Notes: generated by a model not told the origin, from the sequence alone. DNA of 64,000 nt from SSC3 sp963769585 (GCA_963769585.1 CAVYMJ010000006.1:2046001-2110000), one strand, 5' to 3'. Positions 24,397-34,449 are shown, numbered from the stretch's first letter. Numbers and translations: made by a program.

Positions 24397-26079
24397 TCAG
24401 CCGGTGGTCAACGAGGTGTCATCGATGACGAAGCTGGTCTGCAGCGAGGAGTCCTCGGTGCCGAGGAACTTCACCGTGACCGTCTTACCGGTGTAGGCGC
24501 TGAGGTTCAGCGTCTTGAGGACGTACGTCGAGTTGGCGTCGACGTTGGAGTACGTCGCCAGCGTTGACGTCGCGCCGCCCGAGATGACCTGCACCTGTAG
24601 CCGGTCCCAGGCCGTCGTACCCGACTCTGCGGTGTCGATCCGGAGCCAGAAGGAGAGCGTCGCGCTCGCTGCTGCCGGGATCGTGACCGACTGCTGCACC
24701 GAGTCCGTGTGCGCGGATCCGTAGCCGTCGAGCCACGCCTTCCAGGTCCCACTGCGAGCCGGCCTACCGGTGGAGTTGGTGATGACCCCGGAGGTCGCCG
24801 TCCACGAGGCGCTACCGGACTCGAAGCCAGGGTTGGCCAGCAGGTTGCCACTCGGCGGAGGAGGCGGCGGCGGGGTGCCACCCGACAGCGAGTACAGCAG
24901 GCGGTTCGGTGAACCAGTGCCGGGGTTGGTCACCTTGCCGGTCGTGGCGCTGTTGACGATCGCGCTCGCGACGGTGGCCGGCGAGGCGGTTGGGGCTCCC
25001 TGCAGGTACAGCGCGGCAACACCAGCCACGTGCGGCGTTGCCATCGACGTACCGCTGATGGTGTTGGTCGCGCTGTCGCTGGAGTTCCAGGCAGACGTGA
25101 TACTGGACCCTGGAGCGAACAGGTCGAGGCAGGTCCCGTAGTTGGAGAAGCTCGACCGCGCATCGCTGCTCGTCGTTGACCCGACCGTCAACGCATTGGC
25201 CACCCTGGAGGGTGAGCCGTTGCACGCGTTGGCGCTCTCGTTGCCTGCTGCCACCGCGTAGGTCACGCCGTCCGCGATCGAGTTGTTCACTGCCGTGTCC
25301 AGAGCCGACGAGACCCCGCCGCCGAGGCTCATGTTCGCCACGGCTGGGGCTCCGGCGACGTGTTGCGCTGTCACCCAGTCGACGCCGGCGATGACCCCGG
25401 AGTTGGAGCCGCTGCCGTTGCAGTCGAGGACACGGACCGGCCTGAGCGTGACGCCCTTGGCCACCCCGTGCGTGGTGCCGCCGACGGTGCCGGCGACGTG
25501 GGTGCCATGCCCATGGCAGTCATTGGTGCCCTGCCCGTCGGAGATGGACGTGTAACCGGCCTGGACGCGTCCAGCGAACTGGCTATGGGACGAACGAATT
25601 CCGGTGTCGATGATGTACGCCGTCACGCCTGAGCCCGTGGCGTTGTACGTGTAGCTGTTCGACAGCGGCAGGTCGCGCTGGTCGATCCGGTCCAGACCCC
25701 AGGTGGCCGGGGACTGCGTCGCGTCGATGCTGACCCGCTGGTCCGCCTCGATGTACGCGACGTCAGGGTTTGCCCGAAGCTTGGCGAGGGCGCGGTCGGG
25801 CAGCTTGGCCGCGAAGCCACGGAGCGCCTTGGAGTAGCTAGCCGTCACCTTGCCGCCGTTGTTCTTGGCGACCGACTTTGCCTTGGTGGTCGAGGTGGCA
25901 CCCTTGGTCATGACGACGATGTAGCGGCCGTCGATGGCGGATGCGCGTTCGGTCCCGACGACGGGTGCCTTTCGCCCTTCGGCGGCACCAGCAGCCGGTA
26001 CGACGGCGGCAGCCAGGAGCGCCCCGGTCGCCAGCGCTCCGACCGCGGTTCGCTTTCTGGTTGTGCGGTGGTTCAACAT
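24397..26079 (-). CDS. Secreted subtilisin-like serine protease (S8, proteinase-K type) with C-terminal carbohydrate-binding-like domain
   Basis: 560 residues. A signal peptide (basic start, then VGALATGALLAAAVVPAAGAAE) is followed by an I9 propeptide (GRYIVVMTKGATSTT to YIEADQRVSI, about 50-125). The S8 domain has catalytic Asp in IIDTGIRSSH, His in CHGHGTHVAGT and Ser in GTSMATPHVAG. After a PPPPPPPSG linker (about residue 400) comes a ~150-residue beta-sandwich starting NLLANPGFESGSASW. Cys residues in the S8 domain suggest disulfides. Likely extracellular, nutritional protease. It is transcribed alone and ends at a strong hairpin. Confidence 0.95.
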   Translation of the reverse strand: MLNHRTTRKRTAVGALATGALLAAAVVPAAGAAEGRKAPVVGTERASAIDGRYIVVMTKGATSTTKAKSVAKNNGGKVTASYSKALRGFAAKLPDRALAKLRANPDVAYIEADQRVSIDATQSPATWGLDRIDQRDLPLSNSYTYNATGSGVTAYIIDTGIRSSHSQFAGRVQAGYTSISDGQGTNDCHGHGTHVAGTVGGTTHGVAKGVTLRPVRVLDCNGSGSNSGVIAGVDWVTAQHVAGAPAVANMSLGGGVSSALDTAVNNSIADGVTYAVAAGNESANACNGSPSRVANALTVGSTTSSDARSSFSNYGTCLDLFAPGSSITSAWNSSDSATNTISGTSMATPHVAGVAALYLQGAPTASPATVASAIVNSATTGKVTNPGTGSPNRLLYSLSGGTPPPPPPPSGNLLANPGFESGSASWTATSGVITNSTGRPARSGTWKAWLDGYGSAHTDSVQQSVTIPAAASATLSFWLRIDTAESGTTAWDRLQVQVISGGATSTLATYSNVDANSTYVLKTLNLSAYTGKTVTVKFLGTEDSSLQTSFVIDDTSLTTG

Positions 26080-26249
26080 CTCGATCTCCTTCCAACTCTG
26101 TCCGTCGCAGCGGGTCGCGGCGACGTGTTTGTCATGAGCCGAGGTGCGGTCGGGAACACAACATTCGGAAACTAGACGGTTTCACCGCAAAAAAGTCCGC
26201 CTGGCTTGTACAGATTTGTGCAGCGCACAGACCTGCAGCCTCGCGGCCC

Positions 26250-27218
26250 CTACCGACCGATCAGGCTGAGGGCTTCCCGGGCGACGTCCAGCCACCAGGG
26301 CAGGGCGTCCTTCTCCCGCCTCCGGACGGCGGGGTCGGGGTTCTCCGCGATGTCCAGGGCCTTGTTCCAACCCAGCCAGACGAGCCCACTGAGCAGGCCG
26401 AGGAGGATGGCCCGCTCGTCGTAGAGGTCCCCCGCCTCGCGACGGTAGAGCGCGAGGAACTCGTCGCCGCTGAGCGCCACCACGTGCCCGCAGCCGGCCC
26501 AGAACCGTCCGATGTCCACGGTGCCAGGGGCGGCCGCCGCCAAGCCCCAGTCGATCAGGGTGAGGCGATCGCCCTCGAGGGCGCAGTTCACCGTCGCCAG
26601 GTCGCCGTGCACCAGGGTCAGTGGCAGCGCAGCGAGGGCCTCCACCAGCGGGGTGGTGTCCATCGCCAGGGCGAGCACGCGTTCGCCCAAGGGACCTGGA
26701 ACGACCGATGGCCACAGTTCCCAGCCGCGCAGCGCGTAGCTCATGAGATCGATGCCGGCGAAGGGGCGGATGCGGTCCGGTTCGAAGATGCCGACGAGCG
26801 GTCTGAGCGGGGTGAGGTCCTCCGGCGGACTCCCGTAGAAGGCGCGGTGCAGGTCCGTGACCCCACGCAGCAGGACCGAGCACTGCCGGGCGGTCAACAT
26901 GTCGTCCCAGGTGAGCGGAGCCTCACCTAGGTCGCGCATCACCAGAACTCCGTGGCCGTGCTCGAACCAGCCACCAAGCACCGCATGGCCAACCGTCGAC
27001 GGCAGCTGGTCGAACACGCCACGCTCGAAGAGCTCCACCTCCCGCCCGCGGGTGTCGCCGGAGAGGCGCATGACGATGTCACCGCTCGGGTCGAACCGCT
27101 TGACGATGACCCGTCGGCCGTCTGCCAGCACGGCGCGCTCCAGGATCGCCCCGGACTTGCCGACATTGTCGACCAGGGGCGCGCGCTCCAGCAGCCCGTC
27201 CAGATCGGTCGCGTCCAC
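26250..27218 (-). CDS. Aminoglycoside-phosphotransferase-fold kinase (APH family)
   Basis: 322-residue cytoplasmic kinase-like protein. The catalytic loop LVHGDLATVNCAL matches HGDxxxxN, followed by LIDWG as the metal-binding Asp. The N-terminal lobe has RVIVKRFDP (ATP Lys). The family phosphorylates antibiotics, sugars, choline or other small alcohols; nothing here fixes the substrate, and resistance should not be assumed. Start ATG 27218. It stands alone between the subtilase promoter region and a divergent amidohydrolase. Confidence 0.85.
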   Translation of the reverse strand: MDATDLDGLLERAPLVDNVGKSGAILERAVLADGRRVIVKRFDPSGDIVMRLSGDTRGREVELFERGVFDQLPSTVGHAVLGGWFEHGHGVLVMRDLGEAPLTWDDMLTARQCSVLLRGVTDLHRAFYGSPPEDLTPLRPLVGIFEPDRIRPFAGIDLMSYALRGWELWPSVVPGPLGERVLALAMDTTPLVEALAALPLTLVHGDLATVNCALEGDRLTLIDWGLAAAAPGTVDIGRFWAGCGHVVALSGDEFLALYRREAGDLYDERAILLGLLSGLVWLGWNKALDIAENPDPAVRRREKDALPWWLDVAREALSLIGR

Positions 27219-27286
27219 GAGACCATGTTGCCTCCCCTGGGGCCAGCGGTGGATGGCCCGAACTGACGGTTGCCTTACGTCGCGCT

Positions 27287-28558
27287 GTGTACTTCTATCG
27301 ACTGGTGTTCGCAGTCAGAGCGAGCCGCGCGTTCGACGGCGACACCTTCCTCGACGGGGGCGCGACCGTGCTCGTCGAGGACGGGAAGATCGCCGGCATC
27401 GAGTCCTCGACCTACGACGTACCCGAGGGGTGCCCGGTCACCGACCACGGCGACGCCACCGTGCTGCCGGGGCTCATCGAGTCCCACGCTCATCTGGTGA
27501 CCGCCGGTGGACCCGGAGCCCTGGACCGTGTGGACGGTTACTCCGATGAGGAGATCGACGCGGTCGTCACCGCCGCGCTCCAGGCCCAGCTGGCAAGCGG
27601 TGTGACCACAGTTCGCGATCTGGGCGACCGTGGCTTCAACGTGGTCGACCGGCGCGACGCTCAGCGGGCCGGGCCGGACGGCCTTCCCTGGATCGTCGCC
27701 TCCGGCCCCCCGATCACGATTCCGGACGGACACTGCTGGTACATGCGCGGGGCAGTGGAAGACCGCAGTGAGATCGAAGCGGCGCTTCGCGAGCGGGTCG
27801 AGCGCGGGGTCGACGTCGTCAAGATCATGGCCAGCGGCGGGATCACGACTGAGGGAACCGACGTCGCGGCGCCCCAGTTCTCGCCCGGCGACCTGCGTCT
27901 GATGGTGGACCTCGCGCACGACGCAGGACTGCCGGTCGCCGCGCATGCCCACGCAGCAACGGCCGTCGACCTAGCCATGGCAGCTGGGGTCGAGACCATC
28001 GAGCACGCCAGCTACTTCGTCCGCGGTGATCCCACGCTCGGACCGTTCGTCGGCGCATTCATGGGCATGCGCGCCACTGACGAGCAGCTGTCCGCACTGG
28101 CAGCAAGCGGCGTCTTTGTGTGCCCGACGCTCGGCGGGTTCACCCCGGAGATGTTCGCGAACGCACCACCGCTTGTCCGGCAGCGAATGGCCGAGTCGGG
28201 CCTGACAGGCGAGCAGATCGTCAGCCTCCGCCAGGAGATCCTCAGCCGGATGCATGCTGCCGGGGTTCGGTTCGTCGGCGGCTCCGACGCTGGGATCGCT
28301 CCCCTCAAGGCCCACGGTCGCTACGCCGAGGCGATCATCGAGCTCGGGGCCTTGGTCGGAGTGGTGCCCACGCTCGTCGCGTCAACGCGCACTGCGGCCG
28401 AGGTCTGCGGGCTCGCCACGTCCAAGGGCCGCCTCAAGCGCGGCTTTGACGCCGACCTGCTCGTGGTGCCCGGCGACCTTGAGAACGATCTCGCTAGCCT
28501 GCGCCTGATCCGGCAGGTGGTGCTGCGCGGCTGCCCGGTGGCCACGTCAGTGTCCTGA
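27287..28558 (+). CDS. Amidohydrolase-superfamily enzyme (imidazolonepropionase/prolidase-like)
   Basis: 423-residue metal-dependent hydrolase. The metal motif ESHAHLV (HxH), Lys in VVKIMASGG, His in VAAHAHA, the third site in IEHASYF and the catalytic Asp in VGGSDAG are all present. The N- and C-terminal beta-strands (AFDGDTFLDGGATVLVEDGKI; FDADLLVVPGDL) form the usual composite sandwich. Similar enzymes hydrolyse cyclic amides or Xaa-Pro dipeptides, or are organophosphate-acting. The start is GTG 27287 or GTG 27305; the ribosome site is weak for both. Convergent with rodA. Confidence 0.87.
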   Translation: MYFYRLVFAVRASRAFDGDTFLDGGATVLVEDGKIAGIESSTYDVPEGCPVTDHGDATVLPGLIESHAHLVTAGGPGALDRVDGYSDEEIDAVVTAALQAQLASGVTTVRDLGDRGFNVVDRRDAQRAGPDGLPWIVASGPPITIPDGHCWYMRGAVEDRSEIEAALRERVERGVDVVKIMASGGITTEGTDVAAPQFSPGDLRLMVDLAHDAGLPVAAHAHAATAVDLAMAAGVETIEHASYFVRGDPTLGPFVGAFMGMRATDEQLSALAASGVFVCPTLGGFTPEMFANAPPLVRQRMAESGLTGEQIVSLRQEILSRMHAAGVRFVGGSDAGIAPLKAHGRYAEAIIELGALVGVVPTLVASTRTAAEVCGLATSKGRLKRGFDADLLVVPGDLENDLASLRLIRQVVLRGCPVATSVS

Positions 28559-28670
28559 CGCGCTGCCTACTTGGAGGCGATCTACTGGTAGGCGATGCCG
28601 GGCCTGAACGGATGAAGGTTCTGGCGGCCAGCTACCCCCACCGGAGCCCGGCCGGGTGCGACGTACAGGA

Positions 28671-29876
28671 TCAGAAGCGCGAGCGGACCAGCCGGGACCT
28701 GACCACTCCGAGGCCGGACCGCTCGGTGCGCAGGTGGATGTTCTGCAGCAGGCCTACGGCAATGAGCGTGGCGAACATCGACGAGCCGCCGTACGACACG
28801 AGAGGCAGAGGTACCCCGGTCACGGGCATGATGCCCAGGCACATCCCGATGTTCTGGAAGGACTGGAACCCCAGCCAGCAGGCGATCCCGGCTGCGGCGA
28901 CACGGCCGAAGAGGTCCGGGGCGTTCGCGGCGATCGCCAGGGCCCGCCAGAGGATGACGCCGAGTAGCAGGATCAGCAGCCCGGCCCCGACCAGGCCGAG
29001 CTCCTCCCCCGCCACGGTGAAGATGAAGTCCGTGTGCTGCTCGGGGACGAAGCCGGACTTGGTCTGCGAACCACCCAGGATGCCCTGGCCGAAGATGCCT
29101 CCGTTGCCGATCGCGATGCGAGCCTGCTCGGTGTTGTAGCCAGCCCCCCGCGGGTCGAGCTCCGGATTGGTGAAGGCCATGAAGCGGTCGATCTGGTACT
29201 GCTTGAGCACACCGAGCCTGACAACGGTGGCGCCGAGGAGGATGGCGCCAGTGAAGAGGCCGACGAGCCACCGGCGAGGGGCTCCCGACACGGCCACCAC
29301 CCCGAAGATCGTGGCTGACAGGACGAGCATCGTCCCCAGATCGGGCTGCAGCAGGATGAGTGCGGCGGGTACGGCGGCCACGGCGAGCATGCCGATCACG
29401 TCGAGGTCCTTGACCAGCCCACGTCGTCCGGCCGTCCGCTCGGCCACGACCAGCGCCATGCCTGCGATCACCGCGAGCTTGGCGAACTCGGCCGGTTGGA
29501 TCGAGAGCGGACCCAACAGGATCCAGGACCGTGAACCGTTGATCGTGCTGCCCATGGTCAGGACCAACACCAGCCCCACGATCGAGCCTGCGTAGACCAG
29601 CGGCGTCAGGATCCGCACCCAGCGGTGATCGGTCGCGGCGACCAGCACCGCCAGCACGGTGCCGATCGCGATGTTGACCAGCTGCTTCCTCAGGAAGGCG
29701 CCCGCGTCGCCGCCGGTCAGCGCCACGTTGTCGTGGGTGGCCGACCAGACCAGCAACACGCCGGCCACCAGCAGCGCGCCGGTCGCGCCGGTCAGGGCCC
29801 AGTCCACCCGCGGCACCCGAGCGAGCGAGGTCTCCGGACGGGTCACCCGGGGCTTGGCGAATGTCGTGATGCTCAT
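28671..29876 (-). CDS. rodA: Rod-shape SEDS glycosyltransferase RodA (FtsW/RodA/SpoVE family)
   Basis: 401-residue polytopic lipid II polymerase that works with PBP2 in lateral wall growth. Ten membrane segments are visible. SEDS signatures include NGSRSWILLGPLSIQPAEFAK, LQPDLGTM and, near the C-terminus, GIMPVTGVPLPLVSYGGSS. ATG 29876 overlaps the mrdA stop (ATGA). As last gene of the mre operon it is assigned RodA rather than FtsW. The longer upstream frame lies in mrdA. Confidence 0.94.
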   Translation of the reverse strand: MSITTFAKPRVTRPETSLARVPRVDWALTGATGALLVAGVLLVWSATHDNVALTGGDAGAFLRKQLVNIAIGTVLAVLVAATDHRWVRILTPLVYAGSIVGLVLVLTMGSTINGSRSWILLGPLSIQPAEFAKLAVIAGMALVVAERTAGRRGLVKDLDVIGMLAVAAVPAALILLQPDLGTMLVLSATIFGVVAVSGAPRRWLVGLFTGAILLGATVVRLGVLKQYQIDRFMAFTNPELDPRGAGYNTEQARIAIGNGGIFGQGILGGSQTKSGFVPEQHTDFIFTVAGEELGLVGAGLLILLLGVILWRALAIAANAPDLFGRVAAAGIACWLGFQSFQNIGMCLGIMPVTGVPLPLVSYGGSSMFATLIAVGLLQNIHLRTERSGLGVVRSRLVRSRF

Positions 29877-32011
29877 CCGCGGCCCTGGCTTCGGGAGTTC
29901 GGCAGGACCGGCGGCAGGATCTCGCCGTCGGCCGCGAACGTCGGAAGCCCCCGCGGCGGCCGGGTCCCCGGGATCGCCGTCTGCGCCTTGACGACGCGGT
30001 CGCCCTGCACGCCGTACAGAGCCTCGTAGATCTTGCGGAGGTAGGGCCCAGAGGTGCCGGAACCGGTGCCGCCCTGGGACACCATCATCACGACGGCGTA
30101 GTCCTTGGTGTACGAGGCCACCCACGAGGTGCTCTGCTTGCCGTACACCTCTGCCGACCCGGTCTTGGCTCGGATCGGCACCTGGTCGAGCGGGAAGCCG
30201 ACCAGGCGCCAGGCCATCGTGCCCTGTCGGGAGACGCCCTGCAGCGCAGCGTCGATGAACGCCAGGTCGCGCTTGCTCACCTTCACCCTGGCTTGCACCT
30301 TCGGCTTGATCCGCTTGACCAGCCTGCCGTCTGGGTCCACGACGGCCTTGCCGACACGAGGCTCGAACAGCGTGCCACCGTTGGCGATCGCGGCATAGGC
30401 GCGCGCCAGCTGGAGTGGCGTGACGATCGTGTCCCCCTGGCCGATGGCGAAGTTGACGGCGTCACCGGCGCGGTAGGCGTAGCCCTCGACGCAGAACTCA
30501 CGGGCGAACCGGTGGATGAAGTCGTTGCCCGGCTTCTTCCCGAGCTTGCAGTAGAAGTTCTTGTTGGCCTCGAAGTAGGCCCGCTTCCACTTCCGGTCGG
30601 CGATCCTGCCGGACGCCTCGCCGGGGATATCGATCCCCGTCTCCTTGCCGAAGCCGAAGGTCTGGGCCATCGACACCAAGGGGTCCTTGGCATCGACGTC
30701 GGCCACGTTGGTGCCGTACCTCTGCCAGAAGTGGTAGCCGAGACGGTAGAAGAACGTGTTGCACGAGACCTCGAGCGCCTTCGTGAAGCCGATCGAGCCG
30801 TAGGCGCCGGACTCGTAGTTCTTGAAGTCGCGGTTGCCGACCCGCAACGACGACGAGCAGTCCAGCCGGGTGTCCTGGCTGAACCCGTTCCCGAGGGCGC
30901 CAGCGGTCATGAAGGGCTTCCAGGTCGAGCCCGGCGCGAACTGCCCCTGTGTCGCGCGGGAGAGCAGCGGCGTCCCGGACTTGGTGGAGTAGAGCCGGCT
31001 CAGCTGCTTGCTGGTGATGCCGCCGACCCAGACTCCGGGGTCGTACGTCGGCTGGCTGGCCATCGCCACGATCCGTCCGGTCCTCACGTCCAGCACGACC
31101 GCGGCTCCGGAGTCGGCGACGTACTTGCGTCGGGTCACCCGGTCGGTGGTGCTGCGAGCCACCTTGATCGCCTGCTCGAGCTGTCGCTCGACGACTGCTT
31201 GCACCCGGGCGTCGATAGAGGTGACCAGGGTGTCCCCGGCCCTGCCGGTGACCTCCCCCGAGTCGCCCAGCACCCGGCCCATCGAGTCGACGGCCACACG
31301 CTTGGAGCCGGGGTAGCCCCGCAGGAACCTGTCGTACTGCTTCTCCACTCCGGCGCGTCCCACCACGGAGGCGCCGTGCACCGAGCTGTCGCTGTCACGC
31401 TCGGCCTGGTCGAGCTCTGACTCGGTGATCGGGCTGAGGTAGCCCAGCAGGTGGGCGGCGTTGATGCCGTACGGCGACGGGTAGGCGCGCACGTTCTCGG
31501 CCTGGACAAGGACAGCGGGAAAGTCCTCGCTCTGTTCCATGATCGACACCGCGGTCTGCTGGCGGATGTCCTTGGCGACCGGAACGGGCTGGTAGGGCGA
31601 GCCGTTCCAGCAGAGCCCCTGCTCGGAGCCGGGCTCACCGCACAGCAGCGAACGGGCCTTGACCCGGGCGTACGGCGTGTGCACTGCCCGGGCGAGGCGC
31701 TTGAGTAGCCGCTCCTGGACGGCCGGCTCCAGCTTGTGCAGCAAGGTGCGGTCCACGGCGACCACCCACGCCGTTCGGTTCGCGACCAGCGGGCGACCCA
31801 TGTCGTCGACGATCAGACCGCGGGCAGGCTGCTGCACGATCTCGCGCACCGACTGCGACATCGCCTTCGCCTGGTAGCTGTCGCCGGCGAAGACCTGGAG
31901 GTACCACAGGCGCGCGAAGAGCGTCGCGAACAACGAGAGCACCAGTACCTGGAGCACGACCAGGCGCAGCAGGCCGCGGTTGCCACGCCGACCCCCGAGC
32001 AGCACGGTCAT
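29873..32011 (-). CDS. mrdA: Penicillin-binding protein 2 (class B transpeptidase)
   Basis: 712-residue membrane-anchored transpeptidase. A single N-terminal helix (LVVLQVLVLSLFATLFARLW) precedes the dimerisation domain. The transpeptidase domain has the SxxK nucleophile in GSTWKPFMT, SxN in SCNTFFYRLG and KTG in RAKTGSAEVYG. It cross-links peptidoglycan made by RodA in rod-shape elongation. It is flanked by mreD (ATGA overlap at its start) and rodA. A C-terminal tail of ~30 residues rich in Pro/Arg follows the last conserved strand. Confidence 0.95.
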   Translation of the reverse strand: MTVLLGGRRGNRGLLRLVVLQVLVLSLFATLFARLWYLQVFAGDSYQAKAMSQSVREIVQQPARGLIVDDMGRPLVANRTAWVVAVDRTLLHKLEPAVQERLLKRLARAVHTPYARVKARSLLCGEPGSEQGLCWNGSPYQPVPVAKDIRQQTAVSIMEQSEDFPAVLVQAENVRAYPSPYGINAAHLLGYLSPITESELDQAERDSDSSVHGASVVGRAGVEKQYDRFLRGYPGSKRVAVDSMGRVLGDSGEVTGRAGDTLVTSIDARVQAVVERQLEQAIKVARSTTDRVTRRKYVADSGAAVVLDVRTGRIVAMASQPTYDPGVWVGGITSKQLSRLYSTKSGTPLLSRATQGQFAPGSTWKPFMTAGALGNGFSQDTRLDCSSSLRVGNRDFKNYESGAYGSIGFTKALEVSCNTFFYRLGYHFWQRYGTNVADVDAKDPLVSMAQTFGFGKETGIDIPGEASGRIADRKWKRAYFEANKNFYCKLGKKPGNDFIHRFAREFCVEGYAYRAGDAVNFAIGQGDTIVTPLQLARAYAAIANGGTLFEPRVGKAVVDPDGRLVKRIKPKVQARVKVSKRDLAFIDAALQGVSRQGTMAWRLVGFPLDQVPIRAKTGSAEVYGKQSTSWVASYTKDYAVVMMVSQGGTGSGTSGPYLRKIYEALYGVQGDRVVKAQTAIPGTRPPRGLPTFAADGEILPPVLPNSRSQGRG

Positions 32012-32523
32012 GCGTAGCCGACCTCATGGGGACGCGTCTGACGGAACACCCTCACTACCAGCGGCAGCACGAACGGCGTGAGCAGGACGTCATAGAGCAC
32101 GTTGAGCGGTATCACCTGCAGGGCCTGCCCGACGCTGACCGACTCGTCACGGAGCAGCAGACCGCTCAGCGCGAAGAGGCTGGTGGCCACGAAGCTGGTG
32201 GCGGCCACGGTCGCGACCGTGGAGAGCACCGACTGACCGGCGCCCTGACGGACCCGCCCGGCGAGGTAGCCGGCCACGACCAGCGCAAGCGCCCAACGGC
32301 CCGCGACGTGGTCCGCCGGCGGGGCGAGGTCGATCAGCAGCCCACCAACGAAGCCGAGCGACATCGCGAGCTCCGCTCCCCGGGTGAGCGCGGCCGCGAC
32401 CACCACCAGGAGAACCAGGTTGGGCACGACGCCGTCGAAGGCGAGGCGTGGGAACAGGCTCAGTTGCAGGACGAGCGCAGCCAGGAGCAGCGCGGTGTAG
32501 GTGAGCGAGCGCAGAGCCGACAT
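32008..32523 (-). CDS. mreD: Rod-shape-determining membrane protein MreD
   Basis: 171 residues, five to six membrane helices, starting MSALRSLTYTALLLAALVLQ. The conserved GGLLIDLAPPADHVAGRWAL segment is typical of MreD in actinobacteria. It connects MreC to the RodA/PBP2 machinery. The start overlaps the mreC stop by one base (TGATG) and the stop overlaps the mrdA start by four. Confidence 0.92.
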   Translation of the reverse strand: MSALRSLTYTALLLAALVLQLSLFPRLAFDGVVPNLVLLVVVAAALTRGAELAMSLGFVGGLLIDLAPPADHVAGRWALALVVAGYLAGRVRQGAGQSVLSTVATVAATSFVATSLFALSGLLLRDESVSVGQALQVIPLNVLYDVLLTPFVLPLVVRVFRQTRPHEVGYA

Positions 32524-33419
32524 CAGCGTCGCCCGCCAGGAAGCCGCCCGGCCTTGATGACGCCGCCCTGTGCATCGTTGTTGACCACTACGCCGACTAC
32601 GTCCAGCGCGGAGAAGTCGACCAGCGGACGGATCACTGCCTGCTTGGCCAGCTGCCGCGGGCTGGAGTACACCGACTCGACCGTCCCGATCGGGATGCCT
32701 GCGACGTACGGCGCATTGGTCTTGCTTCCCCAGGTGGTCAGGACGTCGTTGCGCCCGGGCATAGTCGAGTTGTCCACCAGCTCGAGGTCCAGGCGGCCCC
32801 GGGAGGTGAGGTCACCGCGACCGCGCAGGAAGCCGAGCTCCAGGCTGCTTCCCAGCCTGCCCCCCACGACTGAACCCTGGTCGATGATCAGCAGCACGGT
32901 GGCGGTGCCGCGGTCCGAGCGGAGCACCCGCCCGACCAGGCCGTCGTGGTTGAGGACGGTCATGTCGGGCAGGATCCCGGAGGTACTGCCTTTGTCGATC
33001 GTGACGGTGCGTGAGAAGGACTGGGCCGGCCCCATGCCGATCACCCGTGCCGGCACCAGGGAATAGCCCGTCTCCCGGCTGGTCGCGAGCAGCCCGTCCA
33101 GCTCGGCGGCCCGGTTGCGGACCAGTGAGCCGGTAGCCAGATCGCTGCGCAGGTTGGAGGTCTCCGCCTCCAGGCGCGCGACCTCCTGCCGCAGCCGATG
33201 GTTGGTTCTGAAGAAGCCGGGGATCTCGGCGAAGGGACGTACGACGGCAGTGGTGGCCTCCTCGAAGGGCCCGACGACGTTCCCGATCGCGCTACGTACC
33301 GGCTCGAGCGGAGAGTTCTCACCGCCGCGGTAGTCCAGGGTCGCCACGGTGGCGGAGGCCAGCAGCAGCAGAGCCAGGACGCTTCGCGACGGCCGACGTT
33401 GCGAGTCCCTCATGACCAT
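32523..33419 (-). CDS. mreC: Rod-shape-determining protein MreC
   Basis: 298-residue single-pass protein. A short cytoplasmic start (MVMRDSQRRPSR) and a membrane helix (VLALLLLASATVATLDY) precede a coiled coil (HRLRQEVARLEAETSNLRSD, about 80-110) and the beta-barrel domain (RVIGMGPAQSFSRTVTIDKG, GLVGRVLRS, GRGDLTSRG). It activates PBP2 and organises the elongasome. ATG 33419 or ATG 33413 may be used; both lie a few bases after the mreB stop. Confidence 0.93.
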   Translation of the reverse strand: MVMRDSQRRPSRSVLALLLLASATVATLDYRGGENSPLEPVRSAIGNVVGPFEEATTAVVRPFAEIPGFFRTNHRLRQEVARLEAETSNLRSDLATGSLVRNRAAELDGLLATSRETGYSLVPARVIGMGPAQSFSRTVTIDKGSTSGILPDMTVLNHDGLVGRVLRSDRGTATVLLIIDQGSVVGGRLGSSLELGFLRGRGDLTSRGRLDLELVDNSTMPGRNDVLTTWGSKTNAPYVAGIPIGTVESVYSSPRQLAKQAVIRPLVDFSALDVVGVVVNNDAQGGVIKAGRLPGGRR

Positions 33420-33420
33420 C

Positions 33421-34449
33421 TCAGCGGCGCCTGGGTTCGGAGACGAGGACCTGCTGGAGCGCCTCGAACTCCTCGACGCACTTGCCCGCACCCATGGCCA
33501 CCGAGTGCAGGGGGTCCTCGGCGACGTGCACGGGCATCCCGGTCTCGTGCCGGATGCGCTCATCGAGACCGCGCAGCAGCGCGCCCCCGCCGGTCAGCAC
33601 GAGGCCACGGTCCATGATGTCGCCGGCCAGTTCGGGAGGGGTCTGATCCAGGGTGGCGCGTACGGCGTCGACGATCGCGTGCAGCGGCTCCTCGAGAGCC
33701 TGGCGAACCTCGGCGCTGGAGACCACGATGGTCTTGGGCAGGCCGGTCACCATGTCGCGACCACGGACCTCAGCCTCGGGTTCGCTCGGGAGGGGGAAGG
33801 CCGAGCCGAGCGTCATCTTGATCTCCTCGGCGGTGCGCTCCCCCAACATCAGGGAGTACTCCTTTTTCATCCACGAGATGATCGACTGGTCGAGGTCGTC
33901 GCCCGCGGTCCGGATGGACAGCGAGGTGACGATCCCGCCGAGCGAGATGACGGCTACCTCCGTCGTACCGCCGCCGACGTCGACGACCATGTTGCCGGTC
34001 GCCTCGTGCACGGGCAGCCCGGCGCCGATCGCCGCCGCCATCGGCTCCTCGATGATGTAAACCCGGCGCGCTCCCGCCTGGTAGCCCGCCTCCTTGACGG
34101 CTCGCTGCTCCACTGGGGTGATGCCGCTGGGCACGCAGATCACCAGGCGTGGCTTGGCGAAGTAGCGGCGCCGGTGAACCTGCCGGATGAAGTAGCGCAG
34201 CATCTGCTCGGTGGAGTCGAAGTCGGCGATGACGCCGTCCTTGAGCGGCCGGATCGCGGTGATGTTGTCCGGGGTCCGGCCGATCATCCGCTTGGCCTCG
34301 TGCCCGACGGCCAGGATCTCGCCCGTCGTGGCGTTGAGCGCAACGACACTGGGCTCGTCGAGCAGGACTCCCTTGCCGCGGACGTAGACGAGCGTGTTCG
34401 CCGTACCCAGGTCGACGGCCATGTCCCGACCGACGAGGTTGTTCACCAT
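33421..34449 (-). CDS. mreB: Cell-shape actin MreB
   Basis: 342-residue actin-like ATPase forming membrane filaments that guide wall synthesis. GRDMAVDLGTANTLVYVRG is phosphate loop 1, MVVDVGGGTTEVAVISLGG phosphate loop 2 and LVLTGGGALLRGLDE the adenosine motif. First gene of the mreBCD-mrdA-rodA operon; start ATG 34449 gives MVNNLVGRDMAV. Presence of the full set implies a rod-shaped cell at some growth stage. Confidence 0.96.
   Translation of the reverse strand: MVNNLVGRDMAVDLGTANTLVYVRGKGVLLDEPSVVALNATTGEILAVGHEAKRMIGRTPDNITAIRPLKDGVIADFDSTEQMLRYFIRQVHRRRYFAKPRLVICVPSGITPVEQRAVKEAGYQAGARRVYIIEEPMAAAIGAGLPVHEATGNMVVDVGGGTTEVAVISLGGIVTSLSIRTAGDDLDQSIISWMKKEYSLMLGERTAEEIKMTLGSAFPLPSEPEAEVRGRDMVTGLPKTIVVSSAEVRQALEEPLHAIVDAVRATLDQTPPELAGDIMDRGLVLTGGGALLRGLDERIRHETGMPVHVAEDPLHSVAMGAGKCVEEFEALQQVLVSEPRRR

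Noticed and set aside
26250..27218. Aminoglycoside resistance gene
   Set aside because: Only the general APH fold is visible; the family includes many sugar and choline kinases, so a resistance call is unsupported.
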